Assembly: GCA_900769355.1 (NCBI GenBank)
Contig: CAAGGG010000073.1
Location: 1-31,016 of the forward strand
DNA length: 31,016 bases
Reading direction: 5' to 3'
Source: Candidatus Gastranaerophilales bacterium
GTDB taxonomy: Bacteria; Cyanobacteriota; Vampirovibrionia; Gastranaerophilales; Gastranaerophilaceae
Positions 14,309 through 21,729 of this stretch are shown here, piece by piece. Every line of letters starts with the position of its first letter. The stretch's first letter is position 1. The position numbers and the translations under genes were made by a program. The notes under the pieces are model-generated. The model saw nothing but the letters and a program-made list of their open reading frames with translations. It was not told where the DNA came from and made no database searches.

Positions 14309-16108
14309 ATGACAACACATAACGAAAATATCAGAAATATCGCTATCATCGCTCACGTTGACCACGGCAAAACAACACTTGTTGACTGTTTATTAAAACA
14401 AGCAGGGGCTTTCCGTGCTAACCAACAGGTACAAGAACGTGTATTGGATAGCAATGATTTGGAAAGAGAACGTGGAATTACTATTCTTTCTAAAAACATT
14501 TCAATTAATTACAAAAATACTAAAATTAACGTTATCGACACCCCTGGTCACGCAGACTTTGGTGGTGAAGTTGAACGTGTATTAGGTATGGTAGACGGTG
14601 CTCTTCTAATCGTTGATGCAGCAGAAGGACCTATGCCTCAAACAAGATTTGTGCTTTCAAAAGCTTTGGAACTTGGTTTGAGAATTATAGTTGTAATAAA
14701 CAAAATTGACAAACCGGCAGCAGAACCTTTAACAGCTTTGGATAAGGTTTTTGATTTGTTTACTGAATTGACAGATAGAGAAGATTTAATCGACTTCCCA
14801 TATATCTTTGCAAGCAGCTTGAACGGTTTTGCTATCAAGGATTTGGACGATGAAAGAAAAGATATGGTTCCTCTTTTGGATAGTATTTTGGAAAACATTA
14901 AATCGCCAAAAGGTGATGCGGATAAACCTTTCCAATTCCGAGCAACGACTCTTGACTACAATGAATACGTTGGTAGAATTGTTATTGGACGTATTGAAAA
15001 CGGTAAGGTTAAGTCTCAAGAACAAGTTTGCGTAGTTCACGCAGATGGCAGTCAAGAAAAAGGCAAAATCACAAAACTTTTCGGTTTCCACGACTTAGGA
15101 CGTACTGAAATTGAAGAAGCTTTCGCAGGTGATATCGTTGGTATTGCTGGTTTTGGAGATATTCAAATAGGTGAAAGTATTTGTTCATTATCAGATCCAC
15201 AACCATTACCTTTGATTAAAGTTGACGAGCCGACTTTGCAGATGAATTTCTCTGTAAATGACAGCCCATTTGCAGGTACAGAAGGTAAATTCGTAACTTC
15301 TCGTCAATTGAGAAAAAGACTTTACGACGAACTTGAAAAGAACGTAAGTTTAAGGGTTGAAGATACTGATTCAACAGATGTTTTCAGAGTTTCAGGCAGA
15401 GGCGAACTTCACTTAGGTATTTTGATTGAAACAATGCGCCGTGAAGGTTATGAATTCCAAGTTTCTAAGCCGGAAGTTATTTATAAAAATATCGACGGAG
15501 TCCACTGTGAACCTTATGAAAACTTGATTGTTGATGTTCCGGAAGGCTATGCTGGAAGCTGTATTGACAGGCTAGCTGGTAGAAAAGCTGAAATGCAAGA
15601 AATGAATAATGCAAAAGGCAGAACTACAATGACATTCCATATTCCGGCTCGTGGTTTGATTGGTTTCAGAAGTGAATTCATCAGAATGACTCGTGGTGAA
15701 GGTATTATGTACCACACTTATTTGGAATACAGACCTTTTGCCGGAGATATTCCTCGTCAAAGAAACGGTTCAATTATTGCACACGAACAAGGAGAAGCAA
15801 TTCCTTATGCATTGGCACAATACGAAGATCGTGGCGTGTTCTTTGTAACTCCAAAAACAAAGGTTTATCGTGGAATGATTATCGGTGAGTGCAATAAACC
15901 TCAAGATATCGTAGTTAATATTTGTAAGACAAAGAAATTGACTAATATGCGTAGTGCAACAGCCGATGTAATGGTTACATTGCAAGCTCATAAAGAAATG
16001 TCTTTGGAAGAATGCATGGAATACATCGGAGATGATGAATTGGTTGAAATCACACCAGAAAATGTAAGAATTCGAAAAGCTGATTTAACTAGAAAAATCT
16101 ATAACTAG
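14309..16108 (+). CDS. typA: Translational GTPase TypA/BipA
   Basis: The 599-residue protein has the usual TypA length and order: GTPase domain with AHVDHGKTT (15-23), RGITI, DTPGHADFGGEVERVL and NKID; then a beta-barrel domain; then the EF-G-like domains with GRGELHLGILIETMRREG; and the BipA-specific C-terminal domain containing RNGSIIAHEQGEAIPYAL. TypA binds the ribosome and is needed for ribosome assembly and growth under stress or cold. ATG 14309 follows TAGGGA. It has its own promoter, a possible operator and a terminator, so it is probably monocistronic. No anomalies are seen. Confidence 0.97.
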   Translation: MTTHNENIRNIAIIAHVDHGKTTLVDCLLKQAGAFRANQQVQERVLDSNDLERERGITILSKNISINYKNTKINVIDTPGHADFGGEVERVLGMVDGALLIVDAAEGPMPQTRFVLSKALELGLRIIVVINKIDKPAAEPLTALDKVFDLFTELTDREDLIDFPYIFASSLNGFAIKDLDDERKDMVPLLDSILENIKSPKGDADKPFQFRATTLDYNEYVGRIVIGRIENGKVKSQEQVCVVHADGSQEKGKITKLFGFHDLGRTEIEEAFAGDIVGIAGFGDIQIGESICSLSDPQPLPLIKVDEPTLQMNFSVNDSPFAGTEGKFVTSRQLRKRLYDELEKNVSLRVEDTDSTDVFRVSGRGELHLGILIETMRREGYEFQVSKPEVIYKNIDGVHCEPYENLIVDVPEGYAGSCIDRLAGRKAEMQEMNNAKGRTTMTFHIPARGLIGFRSEFIRMTRGEGIMYHTYLEYRPFAGDIPRQRNGSIIAHEQGEAIPYALAQYEDRGVFFVTPKTKVYRGMIIGECNKPQDIVVNICKTKKLTNMRSATADVMVTLQAHKEMSLEECMEYIGDDELVEITPENVRIRKADLTRKIYN

Positions 16109-16133
16109 TTTGAAATTTACTAATTTGATATTG

Positions 16134-16170
16134 CAAAACGTCCTTATTATATTGAGGGCGTTTTGTTTTT
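16134..16170 (+). terminator. Intrinsic terminator of typA
   Basis: CAAAACGTCC (16134-16143) pairs with GGGCGTTTTG (16156-16165) through nine Watson-Crick pairs and one G-T, with a 12-base loop, and leads into five Ts. Confidence 0.85.
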
Positions 16171-16181
16171 TATAAGTAGTC

Positions 16182-16209
16182 TTGAAATCTTGTGAAAATA
16201 TGTTATAAT
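16182..16209 (+). promoter_or_regulatory. Strong promoter of the prepilin gene
   Basis: TTGAAA (16182-16187) and a consensus TATAAT (16204-16209) are 16 bases apart, with TG one base before the -10. The leader then carries AGAGAGGA about 7 bases before ATG 16252. This is one of the best promoters in the window. Confidence 0.75.
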
Positions 16210-16251
16210 TAAAATTGTTATGCAGATATTTTTGAAAGAGAGGAAGTATTT

Positions 16252-16314
16252 ATGAAGAAATTTGGAATTAGAAGAGCCTTCGGGGGGGGGGCAATCGTCA
16301 CGGGGAACGTGTAG
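16252..16314 (+). CDS. Short leader ORF that starts the prepilin message in the other frame
   Basis: ATG 16252 has a strong ribosome site (AGGA at 16241-16244) and is the expected translation start. It encodes MKKFGIRRAF, then glycines from the G tract, and stops at TAG 16312 after 20 codons. The pilin frame is offset by one. With 11 or 8 Gs instead of 10, this start would run straight into the pilin (about 291 residues with 11). It is probably the true 5' end of the pilin gene rather than a separate gene. Confidence 0.55.
   Translation: MKKFGIRRAFGGGAIVTGNV
16282..16291 (+). repeat. G10 homopolymer tract in the prepilin leader
   Basis: Ten consecutive Gs stand in an otherwise AT-rich region, between the leader codons and the pilin core. 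Tracts of this kind are hot spots for slipped-strand mispairing. Sequencing or assembly miscount is equally possible. Confidence 0.9.
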
Positions 16315-16319
16315 CTTGC

Positions 16320-17126
16320 TTGTTTGATGATTTCGCAGCAAGGCAGCTAAGAAGCGATACCGACCTACATAAGAAAGCCGCTTTTACCTTGGCAGAGGTT
16401 TTAATCACCCTCGGCATTATCGGTGTTGTGGCAGCAGTTACATTACCGACACTTGTTGCAAATTATCAAAAAACTGTGTGGGTTAATCAGTTGAAAAAGG
16501 CTTATTCAACCTTAAATGAAGGTTATAAGCAAATGGCTGCAAGTGAAGGGTGCACAACGTTGCGATGTGCTGATATCAGCGGGGATTTTTCTTTGAGTGA
16601 ACCCGATTTTAGAAAAGTAAAAGCAAAAGAAAAATTTGTAAAAACTTTTAAATTAGAAAATGTTTATGTTGGTGATATGCCAAACAATAGTATTTATAAT
16701 TATAAAATAAAGACGTTGTCTGGAGAGGGAGAGGAAGAGGAATCGAGTTTCAGTGATAGTTTTGTTAGGAATGATGGAGCAGGCTTAGTTGGGACAACAT
16801 CAAATGGAGAAATAATATCTTTTATGGCTTCTCTGGCCGGACCTCTTATCACTGTGGATATAAATGGATTAAAATCTCCAAATACATTGGGGCGTGATAT
16901 TTTTGTATTTAGTGGTTTTGATTATAATGATACAGCAATGGTAACACCTTTTTATAGCAAAAAGTGGGTAGAAGCCATGGCTGCAGTAGGTGCTGCTCAA
17001 GAAATTTCTGAAGAGGAAAGAATTCAAATTATAAATGATGGTTGTCCTGCGACAGAATCTACTGAAGTGGGCGAGATGGTTTGTGCTGAAAAAATCATCA
17101 TGGACGGTTGGAAGATGAATTATTAA
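16320..17126 (+). CDS. Type IV prepilin-like protein (N-methylation motif), 5' end out of frame
   Basis: The frame open from TTG 16320 encodes 268 residues. KKAAFTLAEVLITLGIIGVV is the class III signal: cleavage is expected after A21, giving mature F1 with the conserved E5 (E26 here) and a hydrophobic assembly helix. The body (VWVNQLKKAYSTLNEGYKQM) and cysteine-containing tail (DGCPATES, MVCAEKIIMDGW) look like minor or pseudopilins. It would be processed by a prepilin peptidase and built into a pilus or secretion pseudopilus. TTG 16320 has no ribosome site; the real start is likely ATG 16252, separated from this frame by the G10 tract. The codons between the tract and KKAAF (about 16292-16374) encode a long polar leader, unusual for this class. 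The pilin identity is firm; the expression state is uncertain. Confidence 0.8.
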   Translation: MFDDFAARQLRSDTDLHKKAAFTLAEVLITLGIIGVVAAVTLPTLVANYQKTVWVNQLKKAYSTLNEGYKQMAASEGCTTLRCADISGDFSLSEPDFRKVKAKEKFVKTFKLENVYVGDMPNNSIYNYKIKTLSGEGEEEESSFSDSFVRNDGAGLVGTTSNGEIISFMASLAGPLITVDINGLKSPNTLGRDIFVFSGFDYNDTAMVTPFYSKKWVEAMAAVGAAQEISEEERIQIINDGCPATESTEVGEMVCAEKIIMDGWKMNY

Positions 17127-17134
17127 TAATATAA

Positions 17135-17168
17135 AAATAAAGACGACATTTAGATGTCGTCTTTATTT
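17135..17168. terminator. Bidirectional terminator between the prepilin and DedA genes
   Basis: AAATAAAGACGACAT (17135-17149) and ATGTCGTCTTTATTT (17154-17168) form a perfect 15-bp stem with a 4-base loop. A-rich and T-rich arms allow termination in both directions. The right end overlaps the dedA stop codon. Confidence 0.9.
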
Positions 17169-17794
17169 TATGATTCTTTCAAATGTTTTACGTGTTTGTA
17201 GATATAAAGCACGCCAAGAATTCCAAAAATTACGACGATTGCAATATCGAATTTATGCCAAATATGTTTGAAAGCTTCCATGTTCTGCCCCATCTTTACG
17301 CCGACATAAACCAAAACGTAACTCCAAACAAGTGAACCTAGGAAGGTTAATGTGAAAAATACACGTTTTTTAGCTCTCAAAATACCGGCAGGAAGTGAGA
17401 TAAATGTTCTTACAACAGGCAACATTCGACATAAGAAAAATGCCCAATCTCCGTATTTTTCAACCCATTTATCTGCTTCGTCCAAATCTTTGTGCGAAAT
17501 AAGAAAGTATTTGCCGTATTTTTCAACAAATTTTCTTCCCCCGAAAAATCCAAGGTAATATGATGGAATAGAACCCAAAACACAGCCCAAAGCTCCTGCA
17601 ATAGCTGCGATATGGAAGTTCATCTCTCCTTTGCTGACGATATATCCGGCAAACGGTAAAATTGCTTCACTCGGTAGCGGAATGTTGCAAGACTCAATCG
17701 CCATTAACAAGCTGATACCGAATGGTCCCAAATGTGTAATAATGTGTTCTATAAAGTTTATTAAATGTGCTAATATTAAATTTATCGCTTCCAT
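17168..17794 (-). CDS. DedA-family membrane protein
   Basis: The 208-residue membrane protein has the DedA (SNARE-associated/VTT) pattern. ESCNIPLPSEAILPFAGYIV gives the acidic residue and proline motif of the re-entrant segment, and CRMLPVVRTFISLPAGI gives the conserved arginines of the second one. Membrane segments flank both, and the basic tail ends in KHVKHLKES. DedA proteins are needed for membrane homeostasis, and some flip undecaprenyl phosphate or phospholipids. It lies 29 bases downstream of the decarboxylase-family gene on the same strand. The family is clear; the specific lipid substrate is not. Confidence 0.9.
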   Translation of the reverse strand: MEAINLILAHLINFIEHIITHLGPFGISLLMAIESCNIPLPSEAILPFAGYIVSKGEMNFHIAAIAGALGCVLGSIPSYYLGFFGGRKFVEKYGKYFLISHKDLDEADKWVEKYGDWAFFLCRMLPVVRTFISLPAGILRAKKRVFFTLTFLGSLVWSYVLVYVGVKMGQNMEAFKHIWHKFDIAIVVIFGILGVLYIYKHVKHLKES

Positions 17795-17823
17795 ACTCCC
17801 TCTTCTCTTAATTCTTAATAAAA

Positions 17824-19296
17824 TTATTTTATGACTTCAATTGTGTCATAGTCAACCAAATATGGCAAATGTTCTTCTGTGATAAGTTCCCCAGGAAGCA
17901 AAACAGCAATTCCCGGAGGACATTCTGCGATTACCTCAGCCGAAATTCTACCAACAGCGTGTTCTTTAGAAATTGTTTCTTTGTGAGAATAATAAGCTTC
18001 TCTCAAAGTCATTTTGATAATAGGTGTTAACATTGGCATGTGTTTTTTCTTTTCAAGATAGCAAATGTCTGTGTAATTCGTTTTATCAATTTTTTGAAGG
18101 CATTTTACCAAATATTGCATATCACTTCTTGTATTGCCGATATTTGACAAAATCAAAAGTCCGGCATCAGATGCGCTTTCAACTTCGATATTAAAATCAA
18201 TTTCCAAAATAGATTCAAGACGTTTGCCTGAAAGTCTGTCATCTCTGATAAATACTTTTGTGATATCTGTTTTGAACCCGAAATCAGGCTTTAAATGATG
18301 AATGTGTTCGAGTTTATCGATTTCACGACGAAGATATTTTGCGTTTTGAACAGCACGTTCAAGTTGCTTTCTGCCACGAGGACTGTCAAGGTTTGCTCTG
18401 GCAGCGTCAAGACTTGCCAAAAGCATCAATGACGGGCTTGTTGTATGTAAAAGTTTTAGTGCTTTTTCAACAGCCTCGGTGTCAAGTTTTGAGTTTTCTG
18501 CAATATGCAACATAGAACTTTGACTCATACTTCCGCCTGTTTTATGCAAAGAGTGAACAACGGCATCTGCTCCAAGTTTTAGGGCAGTTGTCGGAAGATG
18601 GTTGTTGAAGTTCCAAAGGCAAGCGTGTGCCTCATCAACGATTAGCGGCACATCGTATTTCTTGCAAATTTCGGCAATTGATTTGATATCGGAAACAACA
18701 CCTTCGTAAGTCGGGTTTGTAATCCAGACCATGCCGGCTTGAGGATTGTTTTTCAACATTTCTTCAACAGATTCTGGTGTTACACACCCCCAAATCCCCC
18801 ATTCTTCAAGTTTTTTAGGGATAAGCCAAATTGGCTCTGCTCCGGAAATAATCATGCCTGTCAAAATTGAGCGGTGACAGTTTCTGTTTACAATGATTTT
18901 TTCGCCTTTCTTGGTTAATCCCATTGCAAGAGCAAGGTTTCCTGCTGTCGAACCGTTTAACAAAAAGAAAGTTTTTTTTGCCCCAAAAGCTTCTGCAGCA
19001 AGTTCTTGAGCTTCTTTGATAGGACCTGTTGCAGGGTGAAGAGTCCCGAGTCCATCAAATTCGTCTGTCGTGTCAATCGAAAGAGCTTTTGTTCCGATAA
19101 GTTTTCTAAACTCTGGCAAAACTCCATTCCCTTTGGTATGTCCAGGAATATGGAATTGATAAGTCGGACATTCATAAGCTGCTTTTAGAGCTTCTACAAT
19201 CGGGGCGTATGTTCTAGTTCTTTTATTATCTTGTTGATTAATCATTTTATTGGCTTTTGTGTTTGGTGTAATTTTATTCTTTGTTACATTTGTCAT
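17824..19296 (-). CDS. Orn/Lys/Arg decarboxylase-family enzyme (Bacillus SpeA-like)
   Basis: The 490-residue fold-type I PLP enzyme resembles the short arginine/lysine decarboxylases typified by Bacillus SpeA. FHIPGHTKGNG (49-59) is the family N-terminal motif. D221 in DEAHA contacts the PLP ring, and K252 in VHSLHKTGGSMSQSS should bind PLP. A small C-terminal domain contains AECPPGIAVLLPGE. It would make agmatine, cadaverine or putrescine; the choice between amino acids cannot be read from sequence. The first 28 residues are a polar extension before the usual start, so the methionine at residue 18 is an alternative start. Neither start has a clear ribosome site. Its 5' end lies about 60 bases from the divergent porin gene. 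Confidence 0.85.
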   Translation of the reverse strand: MTNVTKNKITPNTKANKMINQQDNKRTRTYAPIVEALKAAYECPTYQFHIPGHTKGNGVLPEFRKLIGTKALSIDTTDEFDGLGTLHPATGPIKEAQELAAEAFGAKKTFFLLNGSTAGNLALAMGLTKKGEKIIVNRNCHRSILTGMIISGAEPIWLIPKKLEEWGIWGCVTPESVEEMLKNNPQAGMVWITNPTYEGVVSDIKSIAEICKKYDVPLIVDEAHACLWNFNNHLPTTALKLGADAVVHSLHKTGGSMSQSSMLHIAENSKLDTEAVEKALKLLHTTSPSLMLLASLDAARANLDSPRGRKQLERAVQNAKYLRREIDKLEHIHHLKPDFGFKTDITKVFIRDDRLSGKRLESILEIDFNIEVESASDAGLLILSNIGNTRSDMQYLVKCLQKIDKTNYTDICYLEKKKHMPMLTPIIKMTLREAYYSHKETISKEHAVGRISAEVIAECPPGIAVLLPGELITEEHLPYLVDYDTIEVIK

Positions 19297-19308
19297 AATT
19301 ATTAATAT
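19281..19308 (+). promoter_or_regulatory. Promoter of the porin-like gene
   Basis: TTGTTA (19281-19286) and TAATAT (19303-19308) are 16 bases apart. The hexamers overlap the start of the divergent decarboxylase gene, so the two transcripts may compete. An A7T10 tract (19313-19329) follows. Confidence 0.45.
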
Positions 19309-19357
19309 ACACTAAAAAAATTTTTTTTTGCATAGATTTTATGATACATTAATATTT

Positions 19358-20815
19358 GTGAACAGGTTTTTTATAGTTTTATTTTCAATAATGTTTATGA
19401 TGTCTGCGACTAGCGCAGATGCAAGAATTTTTGGTAAAAAAACAGTTCAAGATAGTTATGTACGAGATTTTGATGAAGTTAAACTTATAGAACCGATTCC
19501 AGAGATTTTTAAATCTCCTGATGTTCCTGATGTTCCGCAAGATAATCCTGTGTTGGAAGGCGGTACTGCTGTCGGAAATGAAGCAAATTCTGTTGATAAA
19601 GAAGATGTCGATCTTGATGCGATTGACGATGAATTGCCGGAAAACAATTCTGAACCGTTGCCTCGGTTTGATTTGAATAATCTAGAGAACAAAGAAGAAA
19701 CAAATATTTTTAAACGGATTTTCGATATTGATAACAATATAGAAGCTGAGTTTTCGCTGTTTGATAATTTCGACTTAGATAAAAATAATGATGGCAAAAT
19801 TGATGAAAATACTCTTATCGGAAAGATTTTGAGACAAGATATTTCAAGAACTGATGTTCCTTCGTATCTTTTGAAAAAGCAATTGAGTTTTAGACCTAAA
19901 AAAGGGATAGTTTCAAAAGTTCAGTATTATGGAGCTTTTCAGGGCGATTTTTCGTCTACTTTTTTAGGAAGTGATTATGATACGAGCTATGATATCGGTT
20001 TTTTGCAATTCGGAGCGATAGGAAAATTTAGAAATACTAAAAATGATTTCAAAATCTTATTTAATCCAAGACCTGCAAATGGTAGGACGTATATGCAAAA
20101 TTTTATAGCCGATGCATATATCATAAACAGTAGTATTCCTCATCATAAGCTTGTTGTAGGTTATTCAAGAAATCAAGTCGGCAAAGAAGGTGGTGCAAGT
20201 TCATATATTTTACCATTTGTAACACGTTCACAAATTGCAAGAAATTTTGGTTCAACTCGTGCGCTTGGGGTTAGATTAATCGGGAATTACTCTCTTATAG
20301 ACTATAACCTTGCTTTCAATTCTTCCGACAGATATTTTCATACGCCATTTGCAGGGCCAGAATTCACTGGGTGGGTAGATTTTAAACCACTTGGCAAAAC
20401 TGATGGAAGATATGGAAATTTAACCTTTGGGGGCGGTATTAATGCCGGTCATAACAGGACAAATTATACAGTTGGATCTTTCTATGTAGGGTATAAGTAC
20501 AAAAAACTTTGGACAAATTTTGAATACGGTATTGCAGACGGTTACAACGGCTCATTTGTAAGTACTAAAAAAGCTCAAGGGTTTAATTATACGATAGGTT
20601 ATAAAGTTCACCCGAAAGTACAGTTGATTGCTCGCTATGACCAGTTTGATCCTGATAGAGATGTCGCACATAATACAAGACGCGAATATTCGGCAGGGAT
20701 AAATTATTTTATCAAAGGGCAGGCTATTCGTCTTATTTTAAACTATGTATTCTGTAATAATCAAAATTCCGAAGACAGTCATAGGATTATTTTTGGAACG
20801 CAACTGTTGTTATAA
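19358..20815 (+). CDS. Outer-membrane beta-barrel porin-like protein with an EF-hand-like loop
   Basis: Starting at GTG 19358 gives a convincing signal peptide (basic N-terminus, hydrophobic FFIVLFSIMFMM, then a small-residue ATSADA cleavage region). TTG 19328 would add ten unlikely residues. The 485-residue product has an acidic linker (about 35-110), then an EF-hand-like calcium loop DKNNDGKIDENT (141-152). From about residue 175 the remainder alternates aromatic and polar residues with frequent glycine, typical of barrel strands, and ends in a hydrophobic FGTQLLL strand. It looks like a carbohydrate or phosphate-selective porin, but the substrate is unknown. It would sit in the outer membrane. 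It is monocistronic with its own promoter and terminator. Confidence 0.7.
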   Translation: MNRFFIVLFSIMFMMSATSADARIFGKKTVQDSYVRDFDEVKLIEPIPEIFKSPDVPDVPQDNPVLEGGTAVGNEANSVDKEDVDLDAIDDELPENNSEPLPRFDLNNLENKEETNIFKRIFDIDNNIEAEFSLFDNFDLDKNNDGKIDENTLIGKILRQDISRTDVPSYLLKKQLSFRPKKGIVSKVQYYGAFQGDFSSTFLGSDYDTSYDIGFLQFGAIGKFRNTKNDFKILFNPRPANGRTYMQNFIADAYIINSSIPHHKLVVGYSRNQVGKEGGASSYILPFVTRSQIARNFGSTRALGVRLIGNYSLIDYNLAFNSSDRYFHTPFAGPEFTGWVDFKPLGKTDGRYGNLTFGGGINAGHNRTNYTVGSFYVGYKYKKLWTNFEYGIADGYNGSFVSTKKAQGFNYTIGYKVHPKVQLIARYDQFDPDRDVAHNTRREYSAGINYFIKGQAIRLILNYVFCNNQNSEDSHRIIFGTQLLL

Positions 20816-20847
20816 AAAAGTCAGACATTGGATTTGCCTGACTTTTT
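20815..20847. terminator. Terminator after the porin-like gene
   Basis: AAAAAGTCAG (20815-20824) and CTGACTTTTT (20838-20847) form a perfect 10-bp stem with a 13-base loop. It serves the porin-like gene and, by symmetry, the convergent secreted-protein gene. Confidence 0.85.
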
Positions 20848-20852
20848 AGTTT

Positions 20853-21500
20853 TTATGCTCTAAATTTGTTTTTTACCATAATTTTGAGTGGTGGAGTTTC
20901 TGTATCTCTACTGCCAAAATGAGAGTATGTATAAGTTCTTGCAAATTTTGGTTCGAAAATGCCATGAATTAATTCTGTTTGATTTTTGTAATGCTCAAAT
21001 TGATATTTGTAAAACTCTCTGTCTGTGTCATTTAGCAACATGAATGTTTTTGTCTTAAATGTTGGCTTGTAGACAGTAATTGTATTGTTTTTGAATTGTG
21101 AAATTTTTATAAATTCAACGTTTGGAAAAAGTTCTTGAACCTGTTGTTCTGAAAGTTCGGTTTTTGTGAAGCCGTTTGGAGTAAATTTAAGATTGACAAA
21201 CTTTAATTTGTACGGATTATAGCCGATTAGTTCATTCTCTTTTAAAAATTCGTAGCAAGTGTCGGTGTCAAAAGTTTTTCCGTTAAATACGTACTCTGAA
21301 TACCCGCCACTACCGATTGTGTAGCGGTGTGTTAGAGTATAATTGTCTGTGCATTTGGAGTTCCAAGTTTGAGTCTTAGGACAGAAATTAATAACTTGTT
21401 TGTCTTTAATTTGGTTTTGAATGATTGCTTCATTGTAATTGTAGGCAAATGCGGAATTAACGCATAATGCAATGGTTGCGAGTAAAATTAATTTTTTCAT
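20853..21500 (-). CDS. Hypothetical secreted protein
   Basis: ATG 21500 is the start: AAAGGAGG lies 6 bases upstream, and the product begins with a clean Sec signal peptide, MKKLILLATIALCVNSAFA, with cleavage expected before YNYNE. An 11-residue upstream extension is possible but lacks the ribosome site. The 215-residue protein has three cysteines in the mature part (FCPK, SKCTDN, DTCYEF), many Tyr, Phe and Asn residues, and no recognised domain. The YNPYKLKFVNLKF and TKTFMLLNDTDREF segments suggest beta-rich structure. It is probably periplasmic or surface-exposed. It converges on the porin-like gene and shares its terminator; there is no evidence for its role. Confidence 0.8.
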   Translation of the reverse strand: MKKLILLATIALCVNSAFAYNYNEAIIQNQIKDKQVINFCPKTQTWNSKCTDNYTLTHRYTIGSGGYSEYVFNGKTFDTDTCYEFLKENELIGYNPYKLKFVNLKFTPNGFTKTELSEQQVQELFPNVEFIKISQFKNNTITVYKPTFKTKTFMLLNDTDREFYKYQFEHYKNQTELIHGIFEPKFARTYTYSHFGSRDTETPPLKIMVKNKFRA

Positions 21501-21538
21501 AAAGCCTCCTTTTGTGGGAAAATCATAATACAAAAAAT

Positions 21539-21554
21539 AAATATTGCAATATTT
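21539..21554. promoter_or_regulatory. 16-bp perfect palindrome between divergent promoters
   Basis: AAATATTGCAATATTT is its own reverse complement. It lies about 40 bases upstream of the secreted-protein start, over the expected -35 region for a TATTAT at 21530-21525 (minus strand). It also overlaps the -35 of the plus-strand promoter towards tRNA-Arg. A shared operator is plausible. Confidence 0.45.
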
Positions 21555-21570
21555 GATTTTGTATTATAAT
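21544..21570 (+). promoter_or_regulatory. Possible promoter towards tRNA-Arg
   Basis: TTGCAA (21544-21549) and a consensus TATAAT (21565-21570) are 15 bases apart. The transcript would begin near 21577 and include a strong hairpin (21604-21631) before the tRNA. Confidence 0.45.
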
Positions 21571-21603
21571 TAGGTTGGTTGACAGCCGGTTGAAAATCCG
21601 AAA

Positions 21604-21631
21604 AAAAACGGAGAGTAAAATCTCCGTTTTT
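21604..21631. terminator. Hairpin with T tracts on both strands
   Basis: AAAAACGGAGA and TCTCCGTTTTT pair perfectly over 11 bases around a GTAAAA loop. On the minus strand the stem is followed by eight Ts in total, so it could end transcripts from the hypothetical genes at 21730-23588. On the plus strand it has five Ts and lies just before tRNA-Arg. Confidence 0.7.
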
Positions 21632-21649
21632 ATGATAAAATTTTATTAT

Positions 21650-21723
21650 GGCCTCGTAGCTCAGCAGGATAGAGCAGTGGTTTCCTAAACCAAAGATCAT
21701 GCGTTCGAATCGCATCGGGGCCA
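21650..21723 (+). tRNA. tRNA-Arg (anticodon CCT)
   Basis: The acceptor arms GGCCTCG and CGGGGCC pair with one G-T. The anticodon loop TTCCTAA carries CCT, and the T arm is ATGCG-TTCGAAT-CGCAT. The discriminator is A (21723), and the CCA is not encoded, unlike the tRNA-His of this window. It would read AGG codons. Confidence 0.93.
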
Positions 21724-21729
21724 AATATT

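Noticed and set aside
19313..19329. A7T10 tract between the divergent decarboxylase and porin genes
   Set aside because: It could bend DNA or act as an UP-like element, but there is no coding frame affected by its length, so no phase-variation claim is made.
21497..21724. Open frame antisense to tRNA-Arg (MAPMRFERMIFG...)
   Set aside because: It is the familiar false frame from the complement of a tRNA gene and has no ribosome site.
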